From Pseudoalteromonas sp. P1-25 (lineage in GTDB: Bacteria; Pseudomonadota; Gammaproteobacteria; Enterobacterales; Alteromonadaceae): DNA of 64,000 nucleotides. The stretch covers positions 62,001 to 126,000 of the forward strand of contig NZ_LKDW01000003.1 of the NCBI RefSeq assembly GCF_001401805.1, in the 5' to 3' direction. The position numbers and the translations under genes were made by a program. Positions 27,181 through 37,486 of this stretch are shown piece after piece. The notes below the pieces were generated by a model. It did no database searches, had not been told where the DNA came from, and saw only the letters and a program-made list of their open reading frames with translations. Every line of letters begins with the position of its first letter. Position 1 is the first letter of the stretch.

Positions 27181-29859
27181 TTAAGCTGTTTCTTTACTTT
27201 TAGCGATAGTTTGCTCTATTGCATTGATTAAATTAATGATCAAAGTAGGGCGCTGTGTTTGATCGTTACTTAGTAAGTTCTCTTCTAATAAAGCAGCACT
27301 GTGGTAAATATCATCAAAATTGAAGCACCCCGCACTGCCTTTTAGGCTATGGGCTACGCTTCTAAGTGCTTCTGCATCGTTACTCGCCTTTAAGCTGTTT
27401 ACCTTTTGCAGGTAACTTGGCAGGTTAGCCACGTAGTTGTCATTAATTTGCTGAAACTTTTCACTTTTTAGTAAGCTATCCCACTTATTTTGATTATCTT
27501 TTTCAAGATTTAAGTAGCTTACCAGTACGTTTTCAAGCGCGTCCTTATCGATTGGTTTTGCGAGTGCTTTATCGCAACCCGCTTCTATATAGGTGTCTAT
27601 ATCATGGTTCATTACATTGGCGGTAAGCGCAATTATAGGCCCATCGTAGGCGGCATGGCGTAGCATTTTAGTTGCTTCAAGGCCACCCATTACAGGCATT
27701 TGCATATCCATAATAATAAGCTGGTAGTCATTTACTAGCGCCATTTCTACCGCTTGAGCACCGTTATTAGCCATATCAGGCTCAAGCCCCCAGGTTTGTA
27801 ATAAAAGCTTTATAAGAAGCTGGTTATCTGGATTATCTTCGGCCACCAATATGTTGGCATCAAAACTAGAAGTAGCAAACGACAAGAAAGGGTCTTTTTC
27901 TGGAATAAGCTGTGCTTTCTCAGTTAAAAGCTCTAATGATTGTTTAGGCTCGTTAATATGGCAATCAACGGTAATAGCAAAGCGACTGCCTATACCAATT
28001 TCGCTTTTTAAAGTGACATCGCCACCTAATAACTGTGCTAAGTTTTTAGATATACACAAACCTAAGCCTGTGCCTCCAAAACGTCGCGTTGTGGTGGCAT
28101 CAGCTTGTTCAAAAGGCTTAAATATACGCTCTATTTGGTGCTCAGACATACCAATACCTGTGTCTTTAACCACAAACTCAAGCTGTTGCTTACTTTGTAA
28201 GTAATGCACACAAATAGACACTTTACCTTGTTCGGTAAATTTAACGGCGTTACTGGCGATATTTATTAAGATTTGTTTTAAACGCGTCATATCACTATAA
28301 ATAGTGCGTGGTAATGGCAGCTCGTAATGAATGCTGAACGCGAGCTGCTTTTCTCGTGCTAGCGGTTCAATAATTGATTCAATATCGTGAACTAGTTGGA
28401 CTACATTGAGTGGCGCCTGCTCTACTGCAAGCTTTTCTGCTTCTATTTTAGATAAATCGAGTATGTTGTTTATTAGCTCTAATAAGTGTTTAGAGTTTCT
28501 TAAAATAGTGTTTAAATGCTGCTTATCGTTAACCACTTTATCGTTAATTAGTAACTGCTCGGTAAAACCCATAATGGCAGTAAGTGGAGTGCGTATCTCA
28601 TGGCTCATATTTGCTAAAAAGCGACTTTTAAGCTGGTTGGCTTGCTCAGCTTGAGCTATCGCAAGTTCAAGTTGGCTATTCATCGCTTCAAGCGCTTTAG
28701 TGCGGCTTTCTACTTTATCTTCTAGGTGGTGTTTATATTCTTCAAGCTGCTCTTGGTAGTGTCTAATTTGGTTGATCATGTGGTTAAAATCGTTAAACAA
28801 TACCCCAACTTCATCATTGGTATGAGCCGGTAAATTTACCGATAAATCACCATCACCAACACGATGGCTAGCCGCCCCTAAAAGCTCAATGGGGTTAAGT
28901 AGTAAGTTGCGAACAACCACAAAAATAAGAATAGGCAGGGTGATCACCGAAATAATCACAATTAAGCCTGTAATTAAGCTAATAGCCTTACCCGATTGAT
29001 AAAGCACGCCCTTTGGAATGGTTGATACAAAATAATAACCGCCACTCATTTGTACGGCAAAAATCATTCTTTCTATTTTGTCTATGCTCGAAAGCTCAAT
29101 AGTCGAAAGGGTGCCTACATCAGCTAAATTATGCACTTGTTCAAGCTCGTGCTCGGTAATGTATTGCCCGCGTAAACTGTAGTCTGAGCTAAATAAAATT
29201 TGCCCATCGTTTGTAAGCAATAAATTTAAAGTGTTGTTGTAAGGCGCTTCTAAAATACTGGTATTTAATATAGAAGGTTCGACTTGTAATACTATAAAGC
29301 CAAGTTGTTGTGGGCGCTTTAAATAGTAATCTACACTTTGAACGCGTTGTACAAAAAATAAATTTGTGGTGCCGTCGCTGTTTTGCACCATAAATTGTTG
29401 CTGGCGCAAATTACTCTGCAGTACTTGCTTAAAAAATGGGTATGACTGCGGTGCAGTTGTTAGGTTGTTAGAGTAATACGCGTCACTTTTACCACTGGCC
29501 GACACTAAATTAATACTAATTATATCTGGGTAGGCTTCGCTATAACTGGCAAAAACATCCATTAGTGCCCCTAAACGGCGAGTATAGCTGCCATCAGCGT
29601 GAATGTCGTTTGATAAAAAATCACTTAAAACCGGTGAGGTTGACAGTAGTTTTGCTGTGGAATGAAACGAGTCTATGTAGTTAAAAACCTTTTGTTGCTG
29701 TTGCTCAACAAAGCGGCTCATTATAAGGTCGGCTTGTTTTTGGGTCGAATTGGTTACATTAGTTAGGGTAAAGCCACCTAAAAATAGCAAAGGTAATATC
29801 ACCAAAGGAGTTATATACCATAATAATCGAATGCTTAACTTACTGGTTTTCATGACCAA
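27181..29859 (-). CDS. Hybrid sensor histidine kinase with REC and Hpt domains
   Basis: 892 residues: N-terminal membrane helix, periplasmic sensor (~35-280, Cache-like), second helix, HAMP (~310-365), coiled coil, HisKA with His420 in MSHEIRTPL, HATPase_c, a receiver with phosphorylatable Asp718 in MDMQMPVMGG, and an Hpt domain with His837 in AHSLKGSAG. A complete four-step phosphorelay lies within one protein, resembling BarA/ArcB-type sensors. GGAGG sits nine bases before a TTG at 29859 and fifteen before the ATG at 29853; either start is possible. No response regulator gene is adjacent. Confidence 0.93.
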   Translation of the reverse strand: MVMKTSKLSIRLLWYITPLVILPLLFLGGFTLTNVTNSTQKQADLIMSRFVEQQQQKVFNYIDSFHSTAKLLSTSPVLSDFLSNDIHADGSYTRRLGALMDVFASYSEAYPDIISINLVSASGKSDAYYSNNLTTAPQSYPFFKQVLQSNLRQQQFMVQNSDGTTNLFFVQRVQSVDYYLKRPQQLGFIVLQVEPSILNTSILEAPYNNTLNLLLTNDGQILFSSDYSLRGQYITEHELEQVHNLADVGTLSTIELSSIDKIERMIFAVQMSGGYYFVSTIPKGVLYQSGKAISLITGLIVIISVITLPILIFVVVRNLLLNPIELLGAASHRVGDGDLSVNLPAHTNDEVGVLFNDFNHMINQIRHYQEQLEEYKHHLEDKVESRTKALEAMNSQLELAIAQAEQANQLKSRFLANMSHEIRTPLTAIMGFTEQLLINDKVVNDKQHLNTILRNSKHLLELINNILDLSKIEAEKLAVEQAPLNVVQLVHDIESIIEPLAREKQLAFSIHYELPLPRTIYSDMTRLKQILINIASNAVKFTEQGKVSICVHYLQSKQQLEFVVKDTGIGMSEHQIERIFKPFEQADATTTRRFGGTGLGLCISKNLAQLLGGDVTLKSEIGIGSRFAITVDCHINEPKQSLELLTEKAQLIPEKDPFLSFATSSFDANILVAEDNPDNQLLIKLLLQTWGLEPDMANNGAQAVEMALVNDYQLIIMDMQMPVMGGLEATKMLRHAAYDGPIIALTANVMNHDIDTYIEAGCDKALAKPIDKDALENVLVSYLNLEKDNQNKWDSLLKSEKFQQINDNYVANLPSYLQKVNSLKASNDAEALRSVAHSLKGSAGCFNFDDIYHSAALLEENLLSNDQTQRPTLIINLINAIEQTIAKSKETA

Positions 29860-30363
29860 ACTACTTATCCTCCGTGCAATCTATCAATGATATGCGTTAC
29901 AGGTTTAATTCTCAAGAAGCTAAGGTCGATTAGCGTTAATTTAGAGTAAAAATATAATGTTTTAATACATGGGTCGTTAATAAGTTATTGCTAAGGAGGC
30001 TTTTATATTCTTGGCACTTTAAGTTTATCTGTTAAGTTTTAAAAAATTACCCTATGTATTGTGCTTTAAGTGAAAACATCATTGTTAAAATTTAATGTAT
30101 CTACCGATTAAATTACAGTTAGATGGCCCCCTAAAATAGTGATTAGACAAAGCCAAGATATTTTTAAGTTAGATAGCACACTTTTATACCGACTCCTGTT
30201 ACAATTGCCACTATTAAAAAATTAGCTATATGGCGTTAATTGTTGTCAATTTATTCACACTAAATTGCTCAAAGCCCAGTTAATAACGATCAACTTAACG
30301 GGTTGCCTTGCATACACTCAATGTTATGCATGTAACTTGGCATCAAACTAAAAGAACTTATTA
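29860..30363. other. Intergenic region between the sensor kinase and prfC
   Basis: About 500 AT-rich bases between divergent genes. I see no convincing open frame, hairpin terminator or RNA gene; it should hold both promoters, which I could not assign with confidence. Confidence 0.4.
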
Positions 30364-31953
30364 ATGGCAGACCAGAATATTATCAACGAAATTAGCAAGC
30401 GAAGGACTTTTGCAATTATATCGCACCCGGATGCTGGTAAAACCACCATCACCGAAAAAGTACTTTTGTTCGGACAAGCGATTCAAAAAGCCGGTACTGT
30501 AAAAGGCCGTGGCTCTAATCAGCATGCAAAGTCTGACTGGATGGAAATGGAAAAGGAGCGTGGTATATCAGTTACTACCTCTGTCATGCAGTTTCCATAT
30601 AACAATGCGCTAGTTAATTTACTTGATACTCCTGGACACGAAGACTTCTCAGAAGATACTTACCGTACTTTAACTGCGGTAGATTCGTGTTTAATGGTTA
30701 TTGATGCCGCAAAAGGTGTAGAAGAACGTACCCGTAAACTTATGGAAGTTACGCGCTTGCGTACTACCCCAATCGTTACCTTTATGAATAAGTGTGACCG
30801 TGATATTCGTGACCCAATGGAGCTACTTGATGAAGTAGAAACAGAGCTAAACATTGCCTGTGCGCCTATTACGTGGCCAATTGGTTGTGGTAAAGAGTTT
30901 AAAGGTGTTTATCACATTCATAACGACGAGGCAGTTTTATACAAAACAGGCCAAGGTCATACGATTCAAGAAGTACGCACTGTAAAAGGCCTTGATAACC
31001 CAGAGCTTGATACCGCCATTGGTGAAGAGCTTGCCGAGCAATTACGTGAAGAACTAGAACTGGTAATTGGCGCCTCTAACGAGTTTGACCTTGAGCTGTT
31101 TTTAGCGGGTGAGCTTTCGCCTGTTTACTTTGGTACAGCCCTTGGTAACTTTGGTGTAGACCATGTACTTGATGGTTTAACACAGTGGGCACCAACACCA
31201 TTGCCGCGTGAAACAGAAGACCGCCAAGTTGTTGCAACTGAAGAAAACTTTACCGGCTTTGTATTTAAAATTCAGGCTAACATGGACCCTAAACACCGTG
31301 ACCGTATAGCCTTTATGCGTATTGTATCGGGTAAATACAGCCAAGGCATGAAAATGAACCACGTGCGTATTGGTAAACAAATAAGTATTTCCGATGCGGT
31401 AACCTTTATGGCGGGCGATCGTGAGCGCGCAGCAGATGCATTCGCAGGCGACATTATTGGTTTGCATAACCACGGCACTATTCAGATTGGCGATACTTTT
31501 ACGCAAGGCGAAAAGCTTAAATTTAGTGGCATTCCTAACTTTGCCCCTGAATTGTTCCGCCGTATTCGATTAAAAGATCCGCTTAAGCAAAAGCAGCTAC
31601 TAAAGGGCTTAGTACAGTTATCTGAAGAAGGTGCAGTACAAGTATTTAGACCGCTTATTAATAACGATTTGATTGTAGGCGCAGTAGGTGTGCTGCAGTT
31701 TGATGTTGTTGTTGCGCGTTTAAAAGCAGAATACAACGTAGATGCTATTTACGAAGGTGTTAACGTAAATACTGCGCGCTGGGTACATTGTGACGACGTT
31801 AAAAAGTTTGAAGAGTTTAAGCGTAAGTGCGAAAGCAACTTAGCGCTTGATGGTGGCGATAACTTAACTTACATAGCACCAAGTCGCGTAAACCTAAATT
31901 TATCGGTAGAGCGTTACCCAGACGTAACCTTTAGCCACACGCGCGAAAATTAG
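30364..31953 (+). CDS. prfC: Peptide chain release factor 3
   Basis: GTPase that recycles RF1/RF2 from the ribosome after termination. 529 residues, the family length. G1 [13 protein letters not shown], switch [12 protein letters not shown]3 DTPGHEDF and G4 MNKCD are all present, followed by the EF-G-like domains II and III. Lies 62 bases before argS with a weak hairpin between. Confidence 0.97.
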   Translation: MADQNIINEISKRRTFAIISHPDAGKTTITEKVLLFGQAIQKAGTVKGRGSNQHAKSDWMEMEKERGISVTTSVMQFPYNNALVNLLDTPGHEDFSEDTYRTLTAVDSCLMVIDAAKGVEERTRKLMEVTRLRTTPIVTFMNKCDRDIRDPMELLDEVETELNIACAPITWPIGCGKEFKGVYHIHNDEAVLYKTGQGHTIQEVRTVKGLDNPELDTAIGEELAEQLREELELVIGASNEFDLELFLAGELSPVYFGTALGNFGVDHVLDGLTQWAPTPLPRETEDRQVVATEENFTGFVFKIQANMDPKHRDRIAFMRIVSGKYSQGMKMNHVRIGKQISISDAVTFMAGDRERAADAFAGDIIGLHNHGTIQIGDTFTQGEKLKFSGIPNFAPELFRRIRLKDPLKQKQLLKGLVQLSEEGAVQVFRPLINNDLIVGAVGVLQFDVVVARLKAEYNVDAIYEGVNVNTARWVHCDDVKKFEEFKRKCESNLALDGGDNLTYIAPSRVNLNLSVERYPDVTFSHTREN

Positions 31954-32015
31954 AACTGACTGACTAAAGTTAACTGAAAGCCTGCTATGGCGGGCTTACA
32001 TAGGTAAATAATATA

Positions 32016-33767
32016 ATGAACATTCGTACTATTTTAGTAGAAAAAGCCATTGCCGCCATGACCGCTGCAGGCCTACCAGAAGATACCAATCCAGCAGTTA
32101 CACAAAGCACACGCCCGCAATTTGGTGATTACCAAATTAATGGTGCAATGGGTGCCGCTAAAAAAATGAAAAGCAACCCACGCGAGCTTGCGCAAAAAAT
32201 TATTGATAATTTAGATGTAAATGATATTGCTGAAAAAACAGAAATTGCCGGCCCAGGTTTTATTAACATCCACTTAAAGCCTGAGTTTTTAGCAAACAGT
32301 GTAAAAGCAGCAAACAGCGATGCAAAACTGGCTGTGAATGAGCACACTAACCCACAAACTGTGGTAGTAGATTACTCATCACCAAACCTTGCAAAAGAAA
32401 TGCACGTAGGCCATTTACGTTCAACCATTATTGGTGATGCGATTGTACGTGCCCTTGAGTTTAGAGGCGATAAAGTTATTCGCCAAAACCATATGGGCGA
32501 TTGGGGCACACAGTTTGGTATGCTAATTGCGCATTTAGAAGATCAAATTAGCCAAGGCGTAGACTTAGAGTCGGTAGCGCTTGCTGATTTAGAAACGTTT
32601 TACCGCGACGCTAAAAAACGTTTTGACGATGAAGAAGGCTTTGCCGATAAAGCCCGTGATTACGTGGTTAAACTACAAGGCGGCGATGCGCACTGTGAAA
32701 AGCTATGGAAGTTATTTATAGCAACCTCAGTTAAGCACTCTGAAGAAGTATATAAACGTCTAAATGTAACGCTTACTCAAGACGATATTATGGCTGAAAG
32801 TGCATACAACAGCGAACTTAACGATATTATTAGCCTTTTAAAAGATAAAAATATTGCTGTAGAGTCGCAAGGCGCACAAGTGGTGTTTTTAGATGAGCTT
32901 GCCAACAAAGATGGTGAGCCATCAGCGTTTATCGTGCAGAAATCTGGCGGTGGCTTTTTATATGCAACCACCGATTTAGCCGCATGTAATTACCGCTCAA
33001 ACACTTTAGGCGCTGAACGTATTTTAATATTTGTTGATGCGCGTCAAAGCCTTCACTTTAATCAAGTGGAGCTTACAGCACGAAAAGCAGGCCTTTTACG
33101 TGATGAGACAAGCTATGAGTTTTGCCCGTTTGGCACCATGATGGGCGCCGATGGTAAACCATTTAAAACTCGCACCGGTGGCACTGTTAAACTTGCCGAC
33201 TTACTTGAAGAGTCAATTAGCCGTGCAGCAACAAAACTTGCTGAGCGTGAATCTGATTTATCGGATCATGATCGCAGCGAAATTGCGCGTAAAGTCGGTA
33301 TTGGCGCGGTTAAGTACGCTGACCTTTCTAAGCACCGTACCAGCGATTACATCTTCAACTGGGACACCATGTTAAGCTTTGAAGGCGCTACAGCACCTTA
33401 CCTACAATATGCTTATACGCGTGTGCGTAGTATCTTCCGTAAATCAGATTTAAGTGCCGAAGCGCTAACTCTTCTTGGTGTTAATGTTGAAATAGTTGCG
33501 CCGCAAGAAAAAGCACTCGCACTTAAACTGCTACAGCTTGAAGAAGTGCTTGATTTAATGATCTCTGAGGCTACTCCGCACGTATTATGTAGCTACTTAT
33601 ACGAGCTAGCTAGCTTATACATGACATTCTACGAAGCCTGCCCAGTACTAAAAGAAGGCGTAGAGCCAAGCGTACGTGACAGCCGTTTAGTGCTGTGTAA
33701 TTTAGTGGCAGATACGCTGAAAACTGGATTGGACTTACTTGGCATTGAAGTCATGGAGCAAATGTAA
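32016..33767 (+). CDS. argS: Arginine-tRNA ligase
   Basis: Class I synthetase of 583 residues. The N-terminal Arg-tRNA additional domain ([15 protein letters not shown]) precedes the catalytic fold with [19 protein letters not shown] carrying the HIGH-type motif HVGH. The C-terminal DALR anticodon-binding domain ends normally ([12 protein letters not shown]). As in many ArgRS, the KMSKS loop is degenerate. Confidence 0.97.
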   Translation: MNIRTILVEKAIAAMTAAGLPEDTNPAVTQSTRPQFGDYQINGAMGAAKKMKSNPRELAQKIIDNLDVNDIAEKTEIAGPGFINIHLKPEFLANSVKAANSDAKLAVNEHTNPQTVVVDYSSPNLAKEMHVGHLRSTIIGDAIVRALEFRGDKVIRQNHMGDWGTQFGMLIAHLEDQISQGVDLESVALADLETFYRDAKKRFDDEEGFADKARDYVVKLQGGDAHCEKLWKLFIATSVKHSEEVYKRLNVTLTQDDIMAESAYNSELNDIISLLKDKNIAVESQGAQVVFLDELANKDGEPSAFIVQKSGGGFLYATTDLAACNYRSNTLGAERILIFVDARQSLHFNQVELTARKAGLLRDETSYEFCPFGTMMGADGKPFKTRTGGTVKLADLLEESISRAATKLAERESDLSDHDRSEIARKVGIGAVKYADLSKHRTSDYIFNWDTMLSFEGATAPYLQYAYTRVRSIFRKSDLSAEALTLLGVNVEIVAPQEKALALKLLQLEEVLDLMISEATPHVLCSYLYELASLYMTFYEACPVLKEGVEPSVRDSRLVLCNLVADTLKTGLDLLGIEVMEQM

Positions 33768-33799
33768 TCACCGTCGTACTTTAACCTAATACTGCGTTA

Positions 33800-33861
33800 T
33801 CCACCCCGACTTACCCTAATCACATACAAACCGTATGCTCATAGGGATAAGTCGGGTTGGA
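33800..33861. repeat. Long hairpin 1 with core CACATACAAACCGTATG
   Basis: Outer arms TCCACCCCGACTTACCCT and the complement of TCCAACCCGACTTATCCCT flank a core in which CATAC pairs with GTATG. Weaker complementarity extends the arms to roughly 33786-33876. The same core recurs in hairpin 2 with entirely different arms. Confidence 0.75.
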
Positions 33862-33926
33862 TGCCTTGTCTTAGGCTAAACTACTTAGGTGAACGTCTGC
33901 TTCGTGTAGTTCGCTTTAGCTGCGTT

Positions 33927-33989
33927 GGTAAAACTATTTAGCCTAAGTCACATACAAACCGTATGCTCCTTGGCATAAATAGTTTTACC
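33927..33989. repeat. Long hairpin 2 with the same core
   Basis: Arms GGTAAAACTATTTAGCC and the complement of GGTAAAACTATTTATGCC flank the core CACATACAAACCGTATG. Imperfect pairing continues outward to about 33893-34019 (TCTGC...GTGTAG...GCT.AGC against its complement). Confidence 0.75.
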
Positions 33990-34064
33990 GCCTTGCTAGC
34001 ACTCCTACACTTGCAGATGATTTTAGGCTTTACTTGACGAACTTTTGTAAGTTAATCAATTTTG

Positions 34065-34130
34065 TAGCTGATAGCTGATAGCTGATAGCTGATAGCTGAT
34101 AGCTGATAGCTGATAGCTGATAGCTGATAG
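34065..34130. repeat. Heptamer tandem repeat (TAGCTGA)x9
   Basis: Nine exact copies of TAGCTGA plus a trailing TAG, with no interruptions. Lies about 140 bases before pdxH, outside any gene. The perfect copies suggest recent slippage. Confidence 0.97.
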
Positions 34131-34134
34131 CACC

Positions 34135-34166
34135 GTAGGTTGGGTTTAGTGAAACGAAACCCAACA
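34135..34166. repeat. REP-like palindrome
   Basis: GTAGGTTGGGTTT, nine-base loop, AAACCCAACA. It has the GTAGG head and imperfect hairpin of widespread REP elements and shares the GTAGGTTGG head with the repeats near 53.7 and 55.6 kb. Confidence 0.7.
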
Positions 34167-34272
34167 CTAAACTAACATTAAACAAAACATTTTTATTTTT
34201 GCTCTTATAACGATTAACAGCCTGACCTTAACTTACCCACATACGCTTTAATAAACAGAGAAGGATTTGTTT

Positions 34273-34911
34273 ATGAAACTCGAAGATATCCGCCGTGAAT
34301 ACCTGCAAGACGCGCTAAGCGAAGATAACTTGCAAGATGATCCATTCAAACAATTTGAAACGTGGCTTGAGCATGCTGTTGGCAGTAATATTCCAGACCC
34401 AACGGCGATGGTTGTAGCAACAGTTGATGAAACTGGGCAACCTTCACAGCGTATTGTACTGTTAAAGCATTTAGATGATAACGGGTTTGTATTTTTTACT
34501 AATACCGGCTCTCGTAAAGCACAAGAGCTAAAAGGTAATAATAAAATATCGCTGCATTTTCCATGGCACCATATGGAGCGCCAAGTGATTGTATACGGCG
34601 AGGCAAAACCATTACCAACATCAGCGGTGGCAAAATATTTTTTATCTCGCCCTAAAGAAAGTCAATTAGCCGCATGGGCATCAGCGCAAAGCCGTCCGGT
34701 GTCCTCGCGAAAAGCGCTAATGGAAACCTTTGCCAATATGAAGAGTAAATTTGCTAACGGCGAAATTCCACTGCCAGATTTTTGGGGCGGATATTGCGTA
34801 GTGCCTTCTAAAATTGAGTTTTGGCAAGGTGGCGCGCATCGATTGCACGACCGTTTTATATATCAGCGTCAAGCCGATAATAGCTGGCAAATAACACGTT
34901 TAAACCCTTAA
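34273..34911 (+). CDS. pdxH: Pyridoxamine 5'-phosphate oxidase
   Basis: FMN enzyme that makes pyridoxal 5'-phosphate, the last step of vitamin B6 synthesis and salvage. 212 residues from the ATG at 34273, which has AAGGA seven bases upstream; a TTG two codons earlier is less likely. Signatures: [27 protein letters not shown] and the C-terminal [13 protein letters not shown] and ITRLNP. Confidence 0.96.
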   Translation: MKLEDIRREYLQDALSEDNLQDDPFKQFETWLEHAVGSNIPDPTAMVVATVDETGQPSQRIVLLKHLDDNGFVFFTNTGSRKAQELKGNNKISLHFPWHHMERQVIVYGEAKPLPTSAVAKYFLSRPKESQLAAWASAQSRPVSSRKALMETFANMKSKFANGEIPLPDFWGGYCVVPSKIEFWQGGAHRLHDRFIYQRQADNSWQITRLNP

Positions 34912-34923
34912 TCGGTTTACGCT

Positions 34924-35691
34924 GTGAAGTTTATAGACTCGCATTGCCATCTTGATTTTAGCGAATTTGATGCAAATCGCGAATCACTCATAACAGAGTG
35001 TATTGCTAAAGGTGTTGAGCGCCTTGTTGTGCCAGGTATCAGCTTGGTGCAATCAAAGCAGCTAATTGAATTTAAAGCTAAATACCCACAAGTACATATT
35101 GCCGCAGGGCTTCACCCTTATTTTTTAGGTGATCATAAAGATGCTCACTTAGTGCAGCTATTCGACTTTGCAAAGGTGAACAATAAACAACTGGTAGCAA
35201 TAGGTGAGTGTGGACTTGATAGAAGTATTGAAGACCTTGAAAAGCAAACAAGATTGTTTGAGCAGCAAATAACGATTGCTAACGAACTGAACCTACCGCT
35301 TATTGTGCACCACAGGCAAAGCCATGACTTAATTGCGCAATCGTTTAAACGTTGTAAGCCAAAATGTGGTGGGGTGATACATGCGTTTTCGGGATCACTT
35401 CAGCAAGCCCAGTATTATATCAAACAGGGCTTTAAATTAGGGGTAGGTGGGGTTATTACCTATGAACGGGCTGCTAAAACCCGTAATGTTATTGCTCAAA
35501 TTGAGCCACAACATTTAGTGCTCGAAACCGACTCGCCTTCAATGCCACTTAGCGGTCATCAAGGTGAAATTAATACGCCATTACACATTCCAAATGTGTT
35601 CAATGTATTATGTAGTTTAAAGCAAAGTAGCGATAAAGAGGCGCTTGCGAAGCAGCTTTATGACTCTTGCTCTGAGGTTTTTTGCATATAG
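34924..35691 (+). CDS. TatD family metal-dependent hydrolase
   Basis: 255 residues, TIM-barrel amidohydrolase/DNase family. Metal ligands are in DSHCHLDF at the N-terminus, GECGLDR, HHRQ, HAFSGS and ETDSP. Closest in pattern to the YjjV/TatD group. The start is GTG at 34924, 13 bases after the pdxH stop. Its last 34 bases overlap the convergent YtjB-like gene. Confidence 0.9.
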   Translation: MKFIDSHCHLDFSEFDANRESLITECIAKGVERLVVPGISLVQSKQLIEFKAKYPQVHIAAGLHPYFLGDHKDAHLVQLFDFAKVNNKQLVAIGECGLDRSIEDLEKQTRLFEQQITIANELNLPLIVHHRQSHDLIAQSFKRCKPKCGGVIHAFSGSLQQAQYYIKQGFKLGVGGVITYERAAKTRNVIAQIEPQHLVLETDSPSMPLSGHQGEINTPLHIPNVFNVLCSLKQSSDKEALAKQLYDSCSEVFCI

Positions 35692-36278
35692 CGGTTTACC
35701 TGCCAACGTTTTAGTCCCCGCCCTAACTGCCACGTAAAAATACACGCAATAACTAGCATTAACAAAACTTGCCTGCCTAAATCATGAAAATGATTGTGAC
35801 TATCTGATATCGCAGCACGTGTTAAATAGGTAATAGAGACAAAGCCAAGAGGCTTATCTATGTCGCTTACAACAGGCTCGACAAACGGGGTTTTTAGTTT
35901 ACTTATTCCAGGGGTCGACTCTGGTAATTGGCCAAATACATGATGTGACTGCCAATGATCGCTGCTTGCTATAAGCACGCCTTGCTGATCGTATATTGTG
36001 GCTGAAAGTACAAACTCGTCTTTACTTATATCGTTGCATAGCGCAGTAAGTTGTGGCTTATTTTTAGCAAGTAATGGCTCTTTAGCATTCAGTGCCATAA
36101 ATCGGGCTAAGCTTTTGGCAGTGTTATCGGCACTATTATAAAGCAGTTGGTGGCTTTCAAAGCTGCTGTTAACACCTACAAAACTCAGTAATACAAAACA
36201 GCCCGCAGCCAATAATAAACGAATAATTCGCTTTCTTTGTGATGCAGATAAAGGGCTTTTTATATGGTTATTTTTCAT
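35658..36278 (-). CDS. AhpA/YtjB family membrane protein
   Basis: About 206 residues from the ATG at 36278 (MKNNHIK), preferred because GGTGA lies just upstream; an ATG at 36305 adds nine residues. Two membrane helices (near residues 20-40 and ~170-190) enclose a periplasmic domain resembling a small Cache fold. The assignment rests on the divergent position next to serB, exactly as for ytjB (smp) in E. coli. Function unclear. Confidence 0.7.
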   Translation of the reverse strand: MKNNHIKSPLSASQRKRIIRLLLAAGCFVLLSFVGVNSSFESHQLLYNSADNTAKSLARFMALNAKEPLLAKNKPQLTALCNDISKDEFVLSATIYDQQGVLIASSDHWQSHHVFGQLPESTPGISKLKTPFVEPVVSDIDKPLGFVSITYLTRAAISDSHNHFHDLGRQVLLMLVIACIFTWQLGRGLKRWQVNRYMQKTSEQES

Positions 36279-36429
36279 AGTCACCGTATATGCTACTGAC
36301 AGCATTTTGATTTGATGTTACAACTACAGTAACTATAACCTTAAATCTACCTCAATGGCGAATTTAGCGTTATGAATCCTCTAAAAGATACGCAAAATTA
36401 AAAAAACAAATAACAAACACGGAGACCCC

Positions 36430-37446
36430 ATGTCGCAAACGAACATGGCACAGCCAGCTGCTGAGCAAGCATTACACACTTTAACGCTAAACACATGGTT
36501 TAATTATAATGATGGGCAGTTTACTACTGCTCAAACACAACCAGATAAAACCGTTGGGTTATTTAGTATTGCGTTTGCAGGCGATTTTGAACTAAAGCAC
36601 GTAACTAGCATTATCGAATTTTTAAAAAAGCACGAACTCAATGTAACGGCTGTATGTCACTATCAACCCGACTTAGGGTTAGCCCCAGCTTTGTGTTTTT
36701 ATAGCCCAGAGTCAGAGCAAAAAATTAATCCGCTTGTGCTAGGGGAGTTTGCAAATTCGCTTGATTGTCAGCTAGTGCAAGTTGCCACACCGCCAAACTT
36801 ATATGAACCAGGCTTATTGGTTATGGATATGGACTCCACCGCCATCACCATAGAATGCATTGATGAAATTGCGCGTTTAGCAGATGTATATGACGATGTG
36901 GCTTCTGTAACCGCACTTGCAATGGCTGGCAAGTTAGATTTTAGCGAAAGTTTAAATCAACGTGTAGCAAAGTTAGCTGGCATAGAGCAAAGCTTAATAG
37001 ATGAGTTAAAAAATACTTTACCATTAATGCCAGGTATTAAAGCCTTATGCCAAATATTAAAGCAGCATAATTGGTATCTTGCTATCGCATCAGGCGGGTT
37101 TGTACCCTTTGCAGAGCGTGTGCAACAGCTTATTAATTTAGATGAAGTACATGCTAATGTGCTTGAGTTTGCAAACGACAAGCTCACAGGTAAGGTCTCT
37201 GGTACTATAGTTGATGCGCAGCAAAAAGCGGTTGTTTTAGAAACACTGCAACAAAAGTTGGGCTTAGCAAATACGCAAACGGTAGCCATTGGCGATGGTG
37301 CAAACGATTTGTTAATGATGGAAAAAGCAGGGTTAGGCGTTGCCGTACATGGTAAACCAAAAGTGGTGGAGCAAGCTCAAGCAGCTATATGTAAGGGGTC
37401 GTTATTACAGTTACTGTACATGCTGGCAATTCCTTTACATAAATAA
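36430..37446 (+). CDS. serB: Phosphoserine phosphatase
   Basis: HAD phosphatase releasing serine from phosphoserine, last step of serine synthesis. 338 residues: an N-terminal ACT-like region (~1-110), then the catalytic domain with DMDSTAITIECIDE, SGGF and GDGANDLLM. Works with serA at 43.9-45.1 kb and feeds cysE. GGAGACC precedes the ATG. Confidence 0.96.
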   Translation: MSQTNMAQPAAEQALHTLTLNTWFNYNDGQFTTAQTQPDKTVGLFSIAFAGDFELKHVTSIIEFLKKHELNVTAVCHYQPDLGLAPALCFYSPESEQKINPLVLGEFANSLDCQLVQVATPPNLYEPGLLVMDMDSTAITIECIDEIARLADVYDDVASVTALAMAGKLDFSESLNQRVAKLAGIEQSLIDELKNTLPLMPGIKALCQILKQHNWYLAIASGGFVPFAERVQQLINLDEVHANVLEFANDKLTGKVSGTIVDAQQKAVVLETLQQKLGLANTQTVAIGDGANDLLMMEKAGLGVAVHGKPKVVEQAQAAICKGSLLQLLYMLAIPLHK

Positions 37447-37457
37447 CCACAGCATAA

Positions 37458-37486
37458 GTTAAACCGCTTAGCGCAAGCGGTTTAAC
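37458..37486. terminator. Hairpin between serB and the PilZ gene
   Basis: Perfect 12-base stem GTTAAACCGCTT/AAGCGGTTTAAC with a five-base loop between converging genes; it covers the stop codon of the PilZ gene. No T run follows, so it is at best a weak terminator or mRNA 3'-end stabiliser. Confidence 0.5.

Larger units (their letters stand above)
33768..34272. other. Repeat-rich intergenic region between argS and pdxH
   Basis: About 500 bases without a supported gene. It contains two long imperfect hairpins sharing one core, a heptamer tandem array and a REP-like palindrome, annotated separately, followed by the pdxH leader. It is the densest non-coding repeat cluster in the window. Confidence 0.7.

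Noticed and set aside
33800..33989. The two hairpins as integron attC sites
   Set aside because: No GTTRRRY/RYYYAAC ends, no cassette-like genes between them and no integrase.
34065..34130. Short regular repeats as a possible CRISPR array
   Set aside because: The units are 7 bases with no spacers and no cas genes nearby; it is a simple tandem repeat.
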